DNA from: Actinomycetota bacterium
Lineage (GTDB): Bacteria; Actinomycetota; Actinomycetes; S36-B12; UBA10799
Reading direction: 5' to 3'
NCBI GenBank assembly: GCA_020636995.1
Contig: JACJWU010000001.1
Coordinates: 248,001 to 312,000, forward strand
DNA: 64,000 nucleotides
Positions 1 to 9,766 of this stretch are shown here, piece after piece. Each line of letters begins with the position of its first letter. Position 1 is the stretch's first letter. Under the pieces are notes generated by a model that worked only from the letters and a program-made list of their open reading frames with translations, did no database searches and was not told the DNA's origin. A program made the translations under genes and the position numbers.

Positions 1-1
1 C

Positions 2-253
2 GCCCAGCGGATCATCGTTGATCTGAAGGACAAACTCGAGGGTCCGGTAGCCGGTGCACCTGTGATGGGTGGCACGGCCGGGTGGCGCACGCAGGTGAGC
101 GCCGCCCTGACCGGACTCGGGTGGTCGACGGCCCAGGCACAGTCCGCGGTCGCCGCGGTCGCGGCCCGGCCCGAGGCCGCAGATCTGGCCGTCCCCGATG
201 CCCTGCGGCTGGCACTGCAGGTCCTTGACCACACGCAGGCGGTGGCGCCATGA
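2..253 (+). CDS. ruvA: Holliday junction branch migration subunit RuvA, C-terminal part
   Basis: Only the last 83 codons are in the window. The frame is open from base 2 and ends with TGA at 251-253. The visible start, [12 protein letters not shown], matches the end of the RuvA helix-hairpin-helix region. The last ~45 residues form the small domain III, which in the family contacts RuvB and regulates its ATPase. RuvA binds the four-way junction as a tetramer and loads RuvB. The stop overlaps the ruvB start (ATGA), so the two are translationally coupled, as in most bacteria. The assignment rests on this terminal motif and on position directly before ruvB. Confidence 0.9.
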   Translation, partial: AQRIIVDLKDKLEGPVAGAPVMGGTAGWRTQVSAALTGLGWSTAQAQSAVAAVAARPEAADLAVPDALRLALQVLDHTQAVAP

Positions 254-1296
254 GCGATCCGCTGGTCGACCCCGGAGCCGACGATTCGGAGCGCCTGGTC
301 GAAGGGGCCCTGCGGCCCACCTCCTTGCGGGACTTCATCGGCCAGGAACGCGTCAAGGATCAGCTTCGACTTGTGCTATCGGCGGCCAAGCAGCGCGAGC
401 ATGTGGCCGACCACGTGCTCATGAGCGGCCCGCCAGGATTGGGCAAGACCACACTGGCGATGATCATCGCCGCCGAGTTGGGCAAGGCACTGCGCCTGAC
501 CAGCGGGCCCGCGATCACCCACGCCGGGGATCTGGCATCGATCCTCACGGCCTTGCAGCCCGGCGACGTCCTGTTCATCGATGAGATCCACCGGCTGTCC
601 AGGCCCGCTGAAGAGATGCTCTACATGGCCATGGAGGACTTCCGGGTCGACGTCGTGGTGGGCAAGGGCCCGGGTGCGACATCCATTCCGCTGGATCTGG
701 CACCCTTCACCCTGGTCGGTGCCACAACGCGGTCGGGGCTGCTGCCGGGACCGCTGCGCGACCGGTTCGGATTCACGGCCCACATGGACTTCTATGATCC
801 GGCCGATCTGCAGAGGATCGTCGAGCGGGCGGCCGGCCTGATGGGGATCACCGCCGACGACACGGCGCTCGCGATCATCGCTGGACGGTCGCGCGGAACC
901 CCGCGGATCGCCAATCGGCTTCTGCGGCGGGTGCGCGACTACGCCCAGATCCACGGCGACTCCACCGTCGATGTGGCCTCCACGGAGGCGGCATTGGCGT
1001 TGTTCGAGGTCGACGAGTGGGGTCTGGACCGACTTGACCGGGCCGTGCTGATGGCCCTGGCGAAGAACTTCGGGGGCGGTCCGGTCGGTCTGTCCACGCT
1101 GGCGGTCGCCGTCGGGGAGGAGGCCGAGACCGTGGAAACGGTCTGTGAACCGTTCCTGCTGCGGTCGGGTTTTCTGGCCAGGACGCCGCGCGGCCGGATC
1201 GCGACGGCGAAGGCCTATGAGCACCTCGGACTGGCGCTTCCGGCGGGCGCTGCCCAACTCACCCTGACCGATCCTCAGGACGTGACGCCCGGCTAG
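250..1296 (+). CDS. ruvB: Holliday junction branch migration ATPase RuvB
   Basis: 348 residues, the usual family length. It is the hexameric AAA+ motor that drives branch migration of Holliday junctions with RuvA and RuvC. Walker A is GPPGLGKTT at about residues 60-68 and Walker B ends in DEIHRL at 111-116. The sensor 1 segment VGATTRSG lies near 157-164, followed by the arginine-finger region GPLRDRFG near 167-174. The sensor 2 stretch [15 protein letters not shown] precedes the C-terminal winged-helix DNA-binding domain. The ATG at 250 overlaps the ruvA stop. The short gap to yajC contains a possible promoter for that gene. Confidence 0.98.
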   Translation: MSDPLVDPGADDSERLVEGALRPTSLRDFIGQERVKDQLRLVLSAAKQREHVADHVLMSGPPGLGKTTLAMIIAAELGKALRLTSGPAITHAGDLASILTALQPGDVLFIDEIHRLSRPAEEMLYMAMEDFRVDVVVGKGPGATSIPLDLAPFTLVGATTRSGLLPGPLRDRFGFTAHMDFYDPADLQRIVERAAGLMGITADDTALAIIAGRSRGTPRIANRLLRRVRDYAQIHGDSTVDVASTEAALALFEVDEWGLDRLDRAVLMALAKNFGGGPVGLSTLAVAVGEEAETVETVCEPFLLRSGFLARTPRGRIATAKAYEHLGLALPAGAAQLTLTDPQDVTPG

Positions 1297-1297
1297 G

Positions 1298-1303
1298 TAA
1301 GAT
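1298..1303 (+). promoter_or_regulatory. Candidate -10 box (TAAGAT) for leaderless yajC-secDF transcript
   Basis: TAAGAT lies 6 nt before the GTG start of yajC and just after the ruvB stop. There is no Shine-Dalgarno sequence in the gap. The spacing fits a transcript that begins at or next to the start codon, as is common in actinobacteria. No clear -35 was found. This is inference from pattern only. Confidence 0.4.
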
Positions 1304-1309
1304 CGGGCA

Positions 1310-1573
1310 GTGGAGATCCTGATATTGGCGCTCCCGCTGCTGGTACTGGTCGGAATGTGGTTCCTGATGGTCCGACCGGTGCGGCAGCGGCAGAGGGAGG
1401 CGCAAGCCGCGCAGTTGGCGGTGCACGTGGGCGCAAGCATCATGACCACCGCTGGCATCTACGGCACTGTGGCGTGGATGGATGAGGACACGATCGGTCT
1501 CGAAGTGAGCGAGGGTGTGGTCGTGAAATACGCTCGCGCCGCTGTCGCGACCGTGCTGGACGACGAAGGGTAA
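1310..1573 (+). CDS. yajC: Preprotein translocase accessory subunit YajC
   Basis: 87 residues. Residues 1-22 form one hydrophobic membrane segment (EILILALPLLVLVGMWFLMV), followed by RPVRQRQRE and a small cytoplasmic domain with the family stretch VGASIMTTAGIYGTV. YajC associates with SecD and SecF and supports Sec-dependent export; it is not essential in studied species. The GTG start at 1310 is chosen because the membrane segment begins immediately after it. secD starts 3 nt after the stop, so yajC-secD-secF form one unit. Confidence 0.95.
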   Translation: MEILILALPLLVLVGMWFLMVRPVRQRQREAQAAQLAVHVGASIMTTAGIYGTVAWMDEDTIGLEVSEGVVVKYARAAVATVLDDEG

Positions 1574-1576
1574 CCA

Positions 1577-3259
1577 GTGGCTGCACCAACTGCACGACCC
1601 AAGCCGTGGCGTCCGCTGCTGGCCCTGCTGGTCATCATCATCGGTCTGGCCGTATGGACGTTCTGGCCCGGCCAGGAGAGCACTCCGCGGCTCGGACTCG
1701 ACCTGCAGGGCGGTACCCAGGTCATCCTGATCCCGAACCAGGCGGAGGGCACCGCGGAGATCACAGACGATCAGCTGCAGCAGACCGTCGAGATCATCCG
1801 ACAGCGGGTCAACGGCTTCGGCGTCGCTGAGGCCGACGTCGCCATCCAGGGGTCGGGCAACGACGCGGCGATCGTGGTCTCGGTCCCGGGGGTCAATCAG
1901 CGCGAGATCGCCGAGCAGCTCAGTCAGACGGCACTGCTGGACTTCCGCCCCGTGTCGACGATCGTGGAGCCCGGGGTGATCGACCCCAACACGTTGCAGC
2001 CGGCCGAGGCGACCACTGAGAAGAAGACCAAGAAGACCAAGAAGAACAGCGCCAGTGGTGAGGCGACGTTCGCGGAGACCTCGCCGAGTCCGAGTCCCAC
2101 GGAGACGACGGCGGCTGACGCGACCGAATCCGATGTCTTGGTGCCCCCGGTCGAGGGCGACGCCGCCGATGATCCGGCGCTCGAGGACGCCCTGTTGAAC
2201 CTCGACTGCACCACGGAGGCCAGTCGGCAGGGCGGGAAACCCGACAACCCCGACAAGTGGATCGTCACCTGTGATCGGGAGGGTACGGGGAAGTACCTGC
2301 TGGAGCCGGCGTTCATCAAGGGCACGTCCATCACGAACGCGAGCGCGGAACTCGCGCAGGGTGGCGCCGGCTGGGTCGTCAACCTGGAGTTCGACGGCGA
2401 AGGTGCCGACGCCCTCTCCGAGATCTCCAACCGGCTGGTCAGCCTTCCGGCGCCGCAGAACCAGTTCGGAATCGTGCTGGACGGCCTCGTGGTATCGGCG
2501 CCGTACTTCCAGCAGCCGATCAACGACGGTCGGGCGCAGATCAGCGGCAACTTCACTCCGGAGGAGGCGAAGAACCTGGCCCAGGTGCTGAAGTTCGGCG
2601 CGCTCCCGCTGACGCTGGACATCGCCTCCGTGGAGACGGTCACGCCCACGCTGGGTGCGGACTACCTGCGGGTCGGTCTCATCGCGGGTGCGCTCGGCCT
2701 CGGTCTGGTGGTCCTCTACCTGCTGCTGTACTACCGCGCCCTGGGCATCGTCGCCGTCGTCTCGCTGATCATCGCGGCGATCCTCACCTTCCTGGTGTTC
2801 GTCATCCTGGGGCGAACGGTCGGTCTGGCGCTGACGCTGGCCGGTGTCGCCGGTGCCATCGTCGCGATCGGCATCACGGCCGACTCGTTCGTGGTCTACT
2901 TCGAACGCATCCGTGACGAGATCCGGGAGGGACGCAGCCTGCGGGCGGCGTGCGATGCCGGGTGGGAGCGAGCCCGGAACACGATTCTGGCCGCCGACTT
3001 CGTGTCGCTGCTCGCTGCGCTGGTCCTCTACTTCCTGTCCGTCGGGGCGGTACGCGGTTTCGCCTTCGTCCTGGGCCTGACCACGTTGATGGATGTGATG
3101 GTGGCCTTCATGTTCACCCGACCGATGGTGACGCTGCTGGCCCGCAACAAGTGGTTCACCAGCGGGCATCCGATGACCGGACTGGATCCACGACGCCTGG
3201 GTGTCACCAGCCTTCCGGGACAGTCGGCCACGCGTTCGTCCGAGAAGGTGGAGGTCTGA
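1577..3259 (+). CDS. secD: Protein translocase subunit SecD
   Basis: 560 residues. SecD with SecF uses the proton gradient to pull exported proteins from the SecYEG channel on the outer face. The first membrane helix is at about 13-30, followed by LGLDLQGGTQV, the conserved D1 motif, at 39-49. The large extracytoplasmic P1 region follows, then five C-terminal helices with GAIVAIGITADSFVVYFERI, the conserved DSF/FERI region. Residues ~143-198 are an odd low-complexity insert: a lysine-rich run (KKTKKTKK) followed by Ser/Thr/Pro/Glu-rich sequence. Long variable P1 linkers are known in actinobacterial SecD, but the length and charge pattern here are notable. GTG start; the stop overlaps secF by one base. 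Confidence 0.97.
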   Translation: MAAPTARPKPWRPLLALLVIIIGLAVWTFWPGQESTPRLGLDLQGGTQVILIPNQAEGTAEITDDQLQQTVEIIRQRVNGFGVAEADVAIQGSGNDAAIVVSVPGVNQREIAEQLSQTALLDFRPVSTIVEPGVIDPNTLQPAEATTEKKTKKTKKNSASGEATFAETSPSPSPTETTAADATESDVLVPPVEGDAADDPALEDALLNLDCTTEASRQGGKPDNPDKWIVTCDREGTGKYLLEPAFIKGTSITNASAELAQGGAGWVVNLEFDGEGADALSEISNRLVSLPAPQNQFGIVLDGLVVSAPYFQQPINDGRAQISGNFTPEEAKNLAQVLKFGALPLTLDIASVETVTPTLGADYLRVGLIAGALGLGLVVLYLLLYYRALGIVAVVSLIIAAILTFLVFVILGRTVGLALTLAGVAGAIVAIGITADSFVVYFERIRDEIREGRSLRAACDAGWERARNTILAADFVSLLAALVLYFLSVGAVRGFAFVLGLTTLMDVMVAFMFTRPMVTLLARNKWFTSGHPMTGLDPRRLGVTSLPGQSATRSSEKVEV

Positions 3260-4395
3260 TGTCGCGTTTCGGTGACCTCGGCGGGAGGCTGTACCGCGGT
3301 GACTTCTCGTTCAACATCGTTGGCAACAAGAGACTCTGGTACAGCGTCTCCGCAGGTCTGATCGTTCTGGCCCTTGTCGGGCTGCTGGTCCGGGGCCTGA
3401 ACCTCGGAATCGAGTTCAAGGGTGGCGCGGAGTTCTACGTTCCGAGTGCCAGTTGTGAGATCCAGGACGTCCGGGAGGCCGTTGCCGACACGGGCGTCGA
3501 AGCGGCTGCCGTGACCGAGATCGGGTCGCAGAACATCCGGGCCCAGACCGCGGCGGTGACGCCGGAACAGGGCCGGGCCATCGTCGATGCCCTGGCGACG
3601 ACCTGTGACGTCTCTGCCGATCAGGTGTCCAGCCGAGATGTGGGGCCGACCTGGGGTGGGGAGATCACGCGCACCGCGCTGATCGGCCTCGCCGTGTTCC
3701 TCAGCCTGCTGGCGGTCTTCCTGACCGTCTACTTCCAGTGGAAGATGGCGGTCGCGGCACTGGTCGCCCTGGCCCACGACATCGTCATCACAGCCGGGAT
3801 CTATGCCCTTGTGGGCTTCGAGGTCACCCCGGCGACGGTGATCGGCCTGCTCACGATCCTCGGATTCTCCCTGTACGACACCGTCGTGGTCTTCGACAAG
3901 GTCCGCGAGAACACCAAGGGGATCACAGGACAGAGCCGCTACACCTACAGCGAACTCGCGAACCTGGCGTTGAACCAGACGATCATCCGGTCCATCAACA
4001 CCAGCATCGTGGCGCTGCTGCCGGTGGCGTCGATCCTGTTCGTGGGTGCCTTCCTGCTCGGCGCCGGTGCCCTCAAGGACCTCGCGCTGGTGCTGTTCAT
4101 CGGTACTGCGGTCGGCACGTATTCGTCGATCTTCGTGGCGACCCCGGTGCTGTGTCAGATGGAGGAGCGCGAACCCGCCATGAAGGCGCTGGCGGCCCGG
4201 GTGATGAAGCGACGCGCGGCGCGCGGCGAGGCGCCCACACCGGGTGGCACGGCCCCGGCCGAGTCGCAGAAAGCGGCGGTCGGCTCCGACGCGGGTGGGG
4301 TGGCGACCGCGGTCGACCGCCCGCACCGACAACATCGGGATGCGGGAACCCGGGTCCAGCCCAAGCGGCAGAGTCGGTCCAAGCGCAAGCATTAG
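3259..4395 (+). CDS. secF: Protein translocase subunit SecF
   Basis: 378 residues. It is the six-helix partner of SecD in the proton-driven SecDF complex. The ATG at 3259 shares its A with the secD stop; the frame is open further upstream but that part lies inside secD. The first helix is near 24-46, followed by LGIEFKGGAEF, the FxGG D1 motif. The conserved helix-4 signature GFSLYDTVVVFDKVREN is near 200. The last ~60 residues are a basic, proline/alanine-rich cytoplasmic tail (ending QPKRQSRSKRKH) with no recognised domain. The apt gene that lies between secF and rel in mycobacteria and Streptomyces is absent here. Confidence 0.97.
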   Translation: MSRFGDLGGRLYRGDFSFNIVGNKRLWYSVSAGLIVLALVGLLVRGLNLGIEFKGGAEFYVPSASCEIQDVREAVADTGVEAAAVTEIGSQNIRAQTAAVTPEQGRAIVDALATTCDVSADQVSSRDVGPTWGGEITRTALIGLAVFLSLLAVFLTVYFQWKMAVAALVALAHDIVITAGIYALVGFEVTPATVIGLLTILGFSLYDTVVVFDKVRENTKGITGQSRYTYSELANLALNQTIIRSINTSIVALLPVASILFVGAFLLGAGALKDLALVLFIGTAVGTYSSIFVATPVLCQMEEREPAMKALAARVMKRRAARGEAPTPGGTAPAESQKAAVGSDAGGVATAVDRPHRQHRDAGTRVQPKRQSRSKRKH

Positions 4396-4453
4396 CGCGT
4401 GCCGCATGACCGTGGGCGGACCTTGCCGGTCTCCCCAGGTGGCTGCGACCTCG

Positions 4454-4483
4454 TTGGGCAAGCAGCCGCGTAGCCCGTAAACT
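4454..4483 (+). promoter_or_regulatory. Candidate sigma70-type promoter for rel
   Basis: A -35-like TTGGGC (4454-4459) and a -10-like TAAACT (4478-4483) are separated by 18 nt. They lie about 30 nt before the rel start, which has its own Shine-Dalgarno (AAGGCGG). This fits separate transcription of rel from the secDF unit, with a short leader. Confidence 0.4.
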
Positions 4484-4511
4484 CGCCTCATAGGGGCAAG
4501 GCGGTGAACTG

Positions 4512-6791
4512 GTGGCTCGGGAGACGATGGCGTCCGACGCCGACGATCAGTCGGTGTTGAGTGCGGCGAGCCGTGTTCAGGACGTCCCGCGGCGTCGGCA
4601 ACTGCTGTCCAGGCTCACCGGCAGCGGCCGCACCTCCATCCCGGAACTCGAACCTCTGCTGCGCACACTGCGGCAGTTCCACCCCAAAGCCAACCGGCAG
4701 GTGGTGGAGCGGGCCTACGTGATGGCGGCACACCTGCACGCAGATCAGACACGGCGCAGTGGGGAGCCGTACATCACCCACCCGCTGGCTGTTGCCACGA
4801 TCCTGGCCGAACTGGGTATGACGCCAACCACCCTGGCCGCCGCCCTTCTGCATGACACCGTCGAGGACACCGAGTACCCACTCGATCGTCTACGCGAGGA
4901 CTTCGGCGACGAGGTGGCACGGTTGGTGGACGGGGTGACCAAGCTCGACAAGGTCACCTACGGCGAGGCGTCGGCCGCGGAGACGGTGCGCAAGATGGTC
5001 GTGGCGATGGCCCGGGACATCCGCGTGCTGGTCATCAAACTCGCCGACCGCTTGCACAACATGCGCACGATCGCGTGGCTGCCGGAGAAGAAGCAGCAGA
5101 AGAAGGCCCGCGAGACCCTCGAGATCTACGCGCCGCTGGCCCATCGGCTGGGCATGAACACGATCAAGTGGGAGTTGGAGGACTTGGCGTTCGCCACTCT
5201 CTACCCGAAGATGTACGACGAGATCGTCCGTCTGGTGGGTCAACGCGCCCCGTCGCGGGACGAGTACCTGGGACAGGTGCTGGCCGAGATCGACGAGGAG
5301 TTGAAGACCAACCGGATCCGGGCCAAGGTCAACGGCCGGCCCAAGCACTACTACAGCGTCTACCAGAAGATGATCGTGCGGGGACGGGACTTCGCCGACA
5401 TCTACGACCTGGTCGGGGTGCGGATCCTGGTCGATTCGATCCCGGACTGCTACGGCGTGCTGGGGCTGCTGCACGCTCGGTGGAACCCGGTCCCGGGACG
5501 TTTCAAGGACTACATCGCAAGCCCCCGGTACGGCGTGTACCGATCCCTGCACACCACCGTGATCGGTCCCGAGGGCAAGCCCGTCGAGGTGCAGATCCGG
5601 ACCCAGGAGATGCACCAGCAGGCCGAGTACGGCGTGGCGGCGCATTGGCGCTACAAGCAGGGGCGCAGTGGGGTGGACGACGGACCCGACGAGTTCGCCT
5701 GGCTGCGTCAGTTGCTGGAGTGGCAGCGGGAGACCGAGGACCCCGACGAGTTCCTGGACAGTCTGCGCTACGAACTCGGCACCGGGGAGTTGTTCGTCTT
5801 CACGCCCAAGGGGGACGTCATCTCCCTTCCGGCCGGTTCGACGCCTGTCGACTTCGCCTACTCCGTGCACACCGAAGTCGGGCACCGCACCATCGGTGCC
5901 CGCGTCAACGGCAAACTCGTGCCGCTGGAATCGCGGCTGGACAACGGGGACACCGTCGAGATCTTCACGTCGAAGACCCAGGGGCAGGGGCCTTCGCGCG
6001 ACTGGCTGAACTTCGTGGCCTCACCTCGTGCGCGCAGCAAGATCCGGGCATGGTTCTCCCGCGAGCGCCGGGAGGAAGCCGTCGAGCACGGCAAGGACGC
6101 GTTGCTGCGCGAGCTGCGCCGCCGGTCATTGCCCATGCAGCGGCTGCTGAACACCCCGGATCTGCTGAGCATCGCCGCGTACTACCGCATGTCGGACGTG
6201 AGTGCGCTCTACGCGGCGATCGGCGAGAGCAAAGTTGATGCGGCTGTGGTCGTCGACCGGCTCATCGCCGGTCGCGGCGGTTCCGAGGCAGCCACGGACG
6301 ACACCGAGGAGGAGACCCCGCCACCGTCCATCCGCTCGGGACCCACCGGGGATCCCGGGGTCGTGGTCGCCTCCGCGGACGACGTGTGGGTGCGGCTCAG
6401 CAAGTGCTGTACGCCGGTGCCCGGTGACGACATCGTCGGGTTCGTGACCCGGGGTAACGGCGTCTCCGTGCATCGCAAGGACTGTGTGAACTACCCGCAA
6501 CTGGCCCAGCAGGAGGATCGCCTCGTCGATGTCACGTGGCGACCGAGCGCGGAGTCCGTGTTCCTGGTCAACATCCAGGTGGAAGCGCTGGACCGGGCTC
6601 GGCTGCTCTCCGACGTGACCCGTGTGCTGTCGGATCATCACGTGAACATCCTGTCTGCGACCTCCACCACGAACCGTGATCGGATCGCGATCTCCCGATT
6701 CACCTTCGAGATGGCCGATCCGGCCCACCTCGGCGCCGTGCTCAAAGGAGTCCGGGGAGTCGAAGGGGTGTTCGAGGCCAAGCGCGTCTAG
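4512..6791 (+). CDS. rel: Bifunctional (p)ppGpp synthetase/hydrolase Rel
   Basis: 759 residues, the length of long RelA/SpoT homologs. The N-terminal HD hydrolase domain has H90 and the HD pair at 114-115 (LLHDTVEDT), plus RLHNMRT, so hydrolase residues are intact. The synthetase domain contains GRFKDYIA, the RxKD form typical of bifunctional enzymes rather than the ExDD form of RelA, then GVYRSLHTT and [14 protein letters not shown] domain ([24 protein letters not shown] region) and a C-terminal ACT domain follow. It makes and degrades ppGpp in the stringent response, on or off the ribosome. The GTG at 4512 follows AAGGCGG by a suitable distance. Confidence 0.96.
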   Translation: MARETMASDADDQSVLSAASRVQDVPRRRQLLSRLTGSGRTSIPELEPLLRTLRQFHPKANRQVVERAYVMAAHLHADQTRRSGEPYITHPLAVATILAELGMTPTTLAAALLHDTVEDTEYPLDRLREDFGDEVARLVDGVTKLDKVTYGEASAAETVRKMVVAMARDIRVLVIKLADRLHNMRTIAWLPEKKQQKKARETLEIYAPLAHRLGMNTIKWELEDLAFATLYPKMYDEIVRLVGQRAPSRDEYLGQVLAEIDEELKTNRIRAKVNGRPKHYYSVYQKMIVRGRDFADIYDLVGVRILVDSIPDCYGVLGLLHARWNPVPGRFKDYIASPRYGVYRSLHTTVIGPEGKPVEVQIRTQEMHQQAEYGVAAHWRYKQGRSGVDDGPDEFAWLRQLLEWQRETEDPDEFLDSLRYELGTGELFVFTPKGDVISLPAGSTPVDFAYSVHTEVGHRTIGARVNGKLVPLESRLDNGDTVEIFTSKTQGQGPSRDWLNFVASPRARSKIRAWFSRERREEAVEHGKDALLRELRRRSLPMQRLLNTPDLLSIAAYYRMSDVSALYAAIGESKVDAAVVVDRLIAGRGGSEAATDDTEEETPPPSIRSGPTGDPGVVVASADDVWVRLSKCCTPVPGDDIVGFVTRGNGVSVHRKDCVNYPQLAQQEDRLVDVTWRPSAESVFLVNIQVEALDRARLLSDVTRVLSDHHVNILSATSTTNRDRIAISRFTFEMADPAHLGAVLKGVRGVEGVFEAKRV

Positions 6792-6828
6792 GTCCTGTGC
6801 CAAAGGGCGCGCGCCGTGACGGTCGTCC

Positions 6829-8094
6829 CTACAGCGACGAGAGGCTCTGCTCCGCCGATTCGAGCATCAACTTCTGCTGGTTGAGGTTCTGCTCGGCCTC
6901 GGCGATCTTCTTCTCATCGCCGGATTCCTGTGCGGCACTCAACGTCTTCTCCAACTTGGTCACCGACGCCCGGTAGGCATCGACGAGGCCCTGCGCGCGG
7001 TCCCGGATCTCGGGGTTGCTGCGCCGCCATGCCGCCGTTTCCGCGGAGCGGATGGCGTCATCGACTGCCCGCAGCCGGGTGTCGATCTTGCGCTTGTCGG
7101 CCCGCGGCACATGTCCGATGTCGGACCACTCACCCTGGATCTCCCGGAATGCCCGGCGCGCGGTCTTGGCGTCCTTGACGGGCAGCAATTGCTCGGCCTT
7201 GGCGATCAGAGCCTTCTTCTTGGCCAAGTTCTCCTTCTGCTCGTGGTCGCGCGCGTTGTAGGTCTCTTTGCGCGCGGTGAAGAACTTCTCCTGCGCGCCG
7301 CGGAAACGCTGCCACAGCGCGTCATCGTCCCGCTTGCCCGCGAAGCCGGCCTTCTTCCACTGCTCCATCAGGTCCCGGAAGGCGTTGGCGGTGGTCTGCC
7401 AATCGGTGGAGTCCGCGAGCGCCTCGGCCTTCTCCGCAAGTTCGGTCTTGGCCGCCACAGCGGCCGCACGGCGCTTGTCCTGCTCTTCGCGGTGGATCTT
7501 GCGCGCCTTGTCGAAGGTCCTGCGCGCGGTCCGGAAACGCTCCCACTGTGCGTCCGTCTGCTCGCGCTGATCGGCGGACGGCTTCGGCAGCGCCTTCCAC
7601 TGGTCCACGAGTTCGCGGAACTTCTCCCCGGTCTGCTTCCACGACGTCGACGTCGCGAGTTGCTCGGCCTCCACGACGATGGCCTCGCGGGCCTGTTGCG
7701 CCTGCTCGCGTGCGGCCTTGTGCTCCTCCTCGAGGATCTGCTGGCGGATGTGGGCGAGCACCTCCAACTGACCGATGCGTGCCATCAGCAGCGAGATGTC
7801 GCCCACGAAGGCGGGCTCTTCGAGAGCATGCCGGGCCTTGCCGGCCACAGCCAAGGCGTCACGCGGCGAGCACTTGTTGTCCGCCAGTCGTGTGGCAGTC
7901 AGTTCCAAGGAATGGCTCAGATCGTTGTACTTGCCCGCGTAGTAGTGCAGGGCCTCGTCCGGGGTGCCAGCCGCGAACTGTCCCACGGAGCGTTCGCTGC
8001 CATCGGGCAGCCGCAGGAATACCGTGCCGTCCTCGCCCACCCGGCCGAAACTCTCGGCCGGTGCCGGGCCCGGGGTGGATGTCTGCTCGGTCAT
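6829..8094 (-). CDS. DUF349 domain-containing protein
   Basis: 421 residues, very rich in Lys, Glu, Ala and Arg, and predicted to be almost wholly helical/coiled coil. At least three DUF349 repeats are visible, each with a Phe-Arg...Trp pattern: FRELVDQWKALPKPS, FRDLMEQWKKAGFAG and FREIQGEWSDIGHVP. The role of DUF349 proteins is not established. The start MTEQTSTPGP lies 7 nt after the stop of the upstream cyclophilin gene on the same strand, so the two probably share an mRNA. This gene ends 37 nt from the convergent rel stop. This gene lies next to rel and ppiase as in related genomes. Confidence 0.85.
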   Translation of the reverse strand: MTEQTSTPGPAPAESFGRVGEDGTVFLRLPDGSERSVGQFAAGTPDEALHYYAGKYNDLSHSLELTATRLADNKCSPRDALAVAGKARHALEEPAFVGDISLLMARIGQLEVLAHIRQQILEEEHKAAREQAQQAREAIVVEAEQLATSTSWKQTGEKFRELVDQWKALPKPSADQREQTDAQWERFRTARRTFDKARKIHREEQDKRRAAAVAAKTELAEKAEALADSTDWQTTANAFRDLMEQWKKAGFAGKRDDDALWQRFRGAQEKFFTARKETYNARDHEQKENLAKKKALIAKAEQLLPVKDAKTARRAFREIQGEWSDIGHVPRADKRKIDTRLRAVDDAIRSAETAAWRRSNPEIRDRAQGLVDAYRASVTKLEKTLSAAQESGDEKKIAEAEQNLNQQKLMLESAEQSLSSL

Positions 8095-8101
8095 TGCTTC
8101 C

Positions 8102-8944
8102 CTAGTTCTCGATCGCTGCCGTCTTGATCACAATAGGCTGTGCGGGCGGTCCATCTGATGCATCCGATGATCCCGGCTGCACACCGGCTGCCGCAACGTA
8201 CTTCACCACGTCGAGTCCGTCGGTGATCTTCCCGACCGATGTGTACGCGGCGGGCAGAGTGGTGTCCTTGTAGACCAGGAAGAACTGACTGCTGGCCGTG
8301 TCCGCGCCACGGTTGGCCATCGCCACCGTGCCTGCCGGGTAGTTGTCCTGACCGTCTGTGGGCAGGTTCTCGTCGGGAACCGTGAATCCGACGTCCCCCG
8401 TGCCGTCGGAACCGGGGGATCCGCACTGCAGGACGAAGATCCCCGATGTGGTCAGACGGTGGCAGAAGTTCCCTGTGTAGTAGCCCTCGTCGGTGAGGAA
8501 GGCCAGCGCGTTGACGTTCTTCGGTGCGGCTTCGGCGTCGAGGGCCACAGTGATCCGCCCGCAGTTGGTGTTCAGGACCCACGTGGCGTCTCCGGACAGT
8601 TTCTGGTCGGTCGGCTTGTTCCACGTGCGGGTGTCCTGGCGGGGTTCTCCGGGTTCGTCACACGTCACGCCCGCTGGTGTCGCCACGGGACCCGGCGTCG
8701 CCGCAGCGGTCTCGTCCGGACTCGTCGTCGGTTCGGTGGTGGTCTCCGGCTCTGCCTCTGCGCCTGCCTGTTCGGTGGAACTCGGCCAGGCAGCCCACAC
8801 AATGGCTCCGGCGACCACAGCACCCGCGGCCACGATCCCGATGAGCCGGTTGCGGCGGCCGCGCTTGGCCGCTTCCGCGCGGCGTTGCGCTTGTCGCTGT
8901 GCCTTCGCGCGCGCGAGTTCCTGTCGGCGCTTCTTGGTGGACAT
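8102..8944 (-). CDS. ppiB: Membrane-anchored cyclophilin-type peptidyl-prolyl isomerase
   Basis: 280 residues. It catalyses cis-trans isomerisation of proline bonds, here probably on the outer side of the membrane. A strongly basic N-terminus (KKRRQELARAKAQRQAQRR) precedes one membrane helix at about 34-53. An acidic Thr/Pro-rich linker follows, then the cyclophilin domain from ~115. Recognisable cyclophilin stretches are NFCHRLTTSGIFVLQCGSPGS (FHR and QxGDP-like motifs), NYPAGTVAMANRG and SSQFFLVYKD. The frame is open further upstream, but the ATG at 8944 has a good GGAGGAAC ribosome site and a fitting N-terminus. It corresponds to Rv2582 by position. Confidence 0.93.
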   Translation of the reverse strand: MSTKKRRQELARAKAQRQAQRRAEAAKRGRRNRLIGIVAAGAVVAGAIVWAAWPSSTEQAGAEAEPETTTEPTTSPDETAAATPGPVATPAGVTCDEPGEPRQDTRTWNKPTDQKLSGDATWVLNTNCGRITVALDAEAAPKNVNALAFLTDEGYYTGNFCHRLTTSGIFVLQCGSPGSDGTGDVGFTVPDENLPTDGQDNYPAGTVAMANRGADTASSQFFLVYKDTTLPAAYTSVGKITDGLDVVKYVAAAGVQPGSSDASDGPPAQPIVIKTAAIEN

Positions 8945-8960
8945 GTTCCTCCCTCGCGGA

Positions 8961-8999
8961 CCGTTGCCCGCGGCGCAACGGCGGCTAGGGGGGAGTCTA
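8961..8999 (-). promoter_or_regulatory. Candidate -10 box and 5' leader hairpin of the ppiase-DUF349 transcript
   Basis: On the minus strand, TAGACT (8999-8994) resembles a -10 box. The predicted ~45 nt leader contains a perfect 7-bp hairpin (arms 8961-8967 and 8975-8981, loop CCGCGGC). The hairpin lies just before the Shine-Dalgarno. A regulatory role is only a possibility. Confidence 0.35.
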
Positions 9000-9036
9000 C
9001 GTGCCGCCGGAATCGGACCGGCGAACCCGTCACGGA

Positions 9037-9042
9037 TAGTCT
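9037..9042 (+). promoter_or_regulatory. Candidate -10 box (TAGTCT) for the leaderless MBL-hisS-aspS-rarA transcript
   Basis: TAGTCT ends 7 nt before the GTG start of the MBL gene and no Shine-Dalgarno is present. This position fits a leaderless mRNA. It shares the ~105 bp divergent spacer with the ppiase promoter. Confidence 0.4.
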
Positions 9043-9049
9043 TGTGTGT

Positions 9050-9766
9050 GTGTTGATCGCAGGTTTTCCCGCCGGCCCCTGGGGCACCAACTGCTTCGTC
9101 GTGGCCACAGGTCCCGGGCAGGAGTGCGTTGTGATCGACCCCGGCAAGGATGCGATGCCAGGTGTGGACGACGTTGTCCGGGAGCACCACCTGCAACCCG
9201 TGGCGGTGCTGGTGACACATGGACACCTGGACCACATGTGGTCGGTCACTCCGGTATGTGAGGCCCGGGATGTTCCGGCCTACATCCATCCGGCGGACCG
9301 GCACCTGTTGGCCGACCCGATGGCCGGCATCTCCGGTGACACCCGCGTGATGTTCGAGCAGATGACCGGTGGCCGTCTGCAGTTCGCCGAACCCGACGAT
9401 GTCCGGGCGCTGGACGATCGGACCGATGTGGATCTGGCCGGTCTGCGCTTCCGGGTGCGGCACGCCCCCGGACACACGCCCGGTTCGACGGTCTTCCTGA
9501 CGGACCCGGACGGCGACGTTCCGCCGATCATGTATTCCGGTGATCTGCTGTTCGCCGGATCGATCGGCCGCACTGACCTTCCGGGTGGGGACACGGACGC
9601 CATGATGCGGTCACTGGCCGAGGTGGTGCTGCCGCAGCCCGAGGAGATGATCGTCCTGCCCGGTCACGGTGAACAGACCAGCATCGGGCAGGAATTGGCT
9701 ATCAACCCCTTCCTGTCGCAAGCGCGCGATCACCACCTCGAGCAACCGCCAGGGCGTGGACTGTGA
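9050..9766 (+). CDS. MBL-fold (glyoxalase II-like) metallo-hydrolase
   Basis: 238 residues. The metal-binding motif THGHLDH gives H57, H59, D61 and H62. Further ligands are plausible in HAPGHTPGS and LPGHGEQT. Such proteins of the glyoxalase II group hydrolyse thioesters or related substrates, but the substrate of this branch is unknown. Position before hisS matches Rv2581c. The frame is open far upstream; GTG 9050 is chosen because the resulting N-terminus ([18 protein letters not shown]) matches the typical family start. A GTG at 9044 is the alternative. The stop overlaps the hisS start (GTGA). Confidence 0.88.
   Translation: MLIAGFPAGPWGTNCFVVATGPGQECVVIDPGKDAMPGVDDVVREHHLQPVAVLVTHGHLDHMWSVTPVCEARDVPAYIHPADRHLLADPMAGISGDTRVMFEQMTGGRLQFAEPDDVRALDDRTDVDLAGLRFRVRHAPGHTPGSTVFLTDPDGDVPPIMYSGDLLFAGSIGRTDLPGGDTDAMMRSLAEVVLPQPEEMIVLPGHGEQTSIGQELAINPFLSQARDHHLEQPPGRGL

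Noticed and set aside
1259..3169. Long minus-strand open frame of 636 codons over secD
   Set aside because: It is antisense to yajC-secD and rich in Arg, His, Asp and Gln, typical of shadow frames in GC-rich DNA.
3028..4491. Long minus-strand open frame over secF
   Set aside because: It is antisense to a certain gene, with shadow-type composition.
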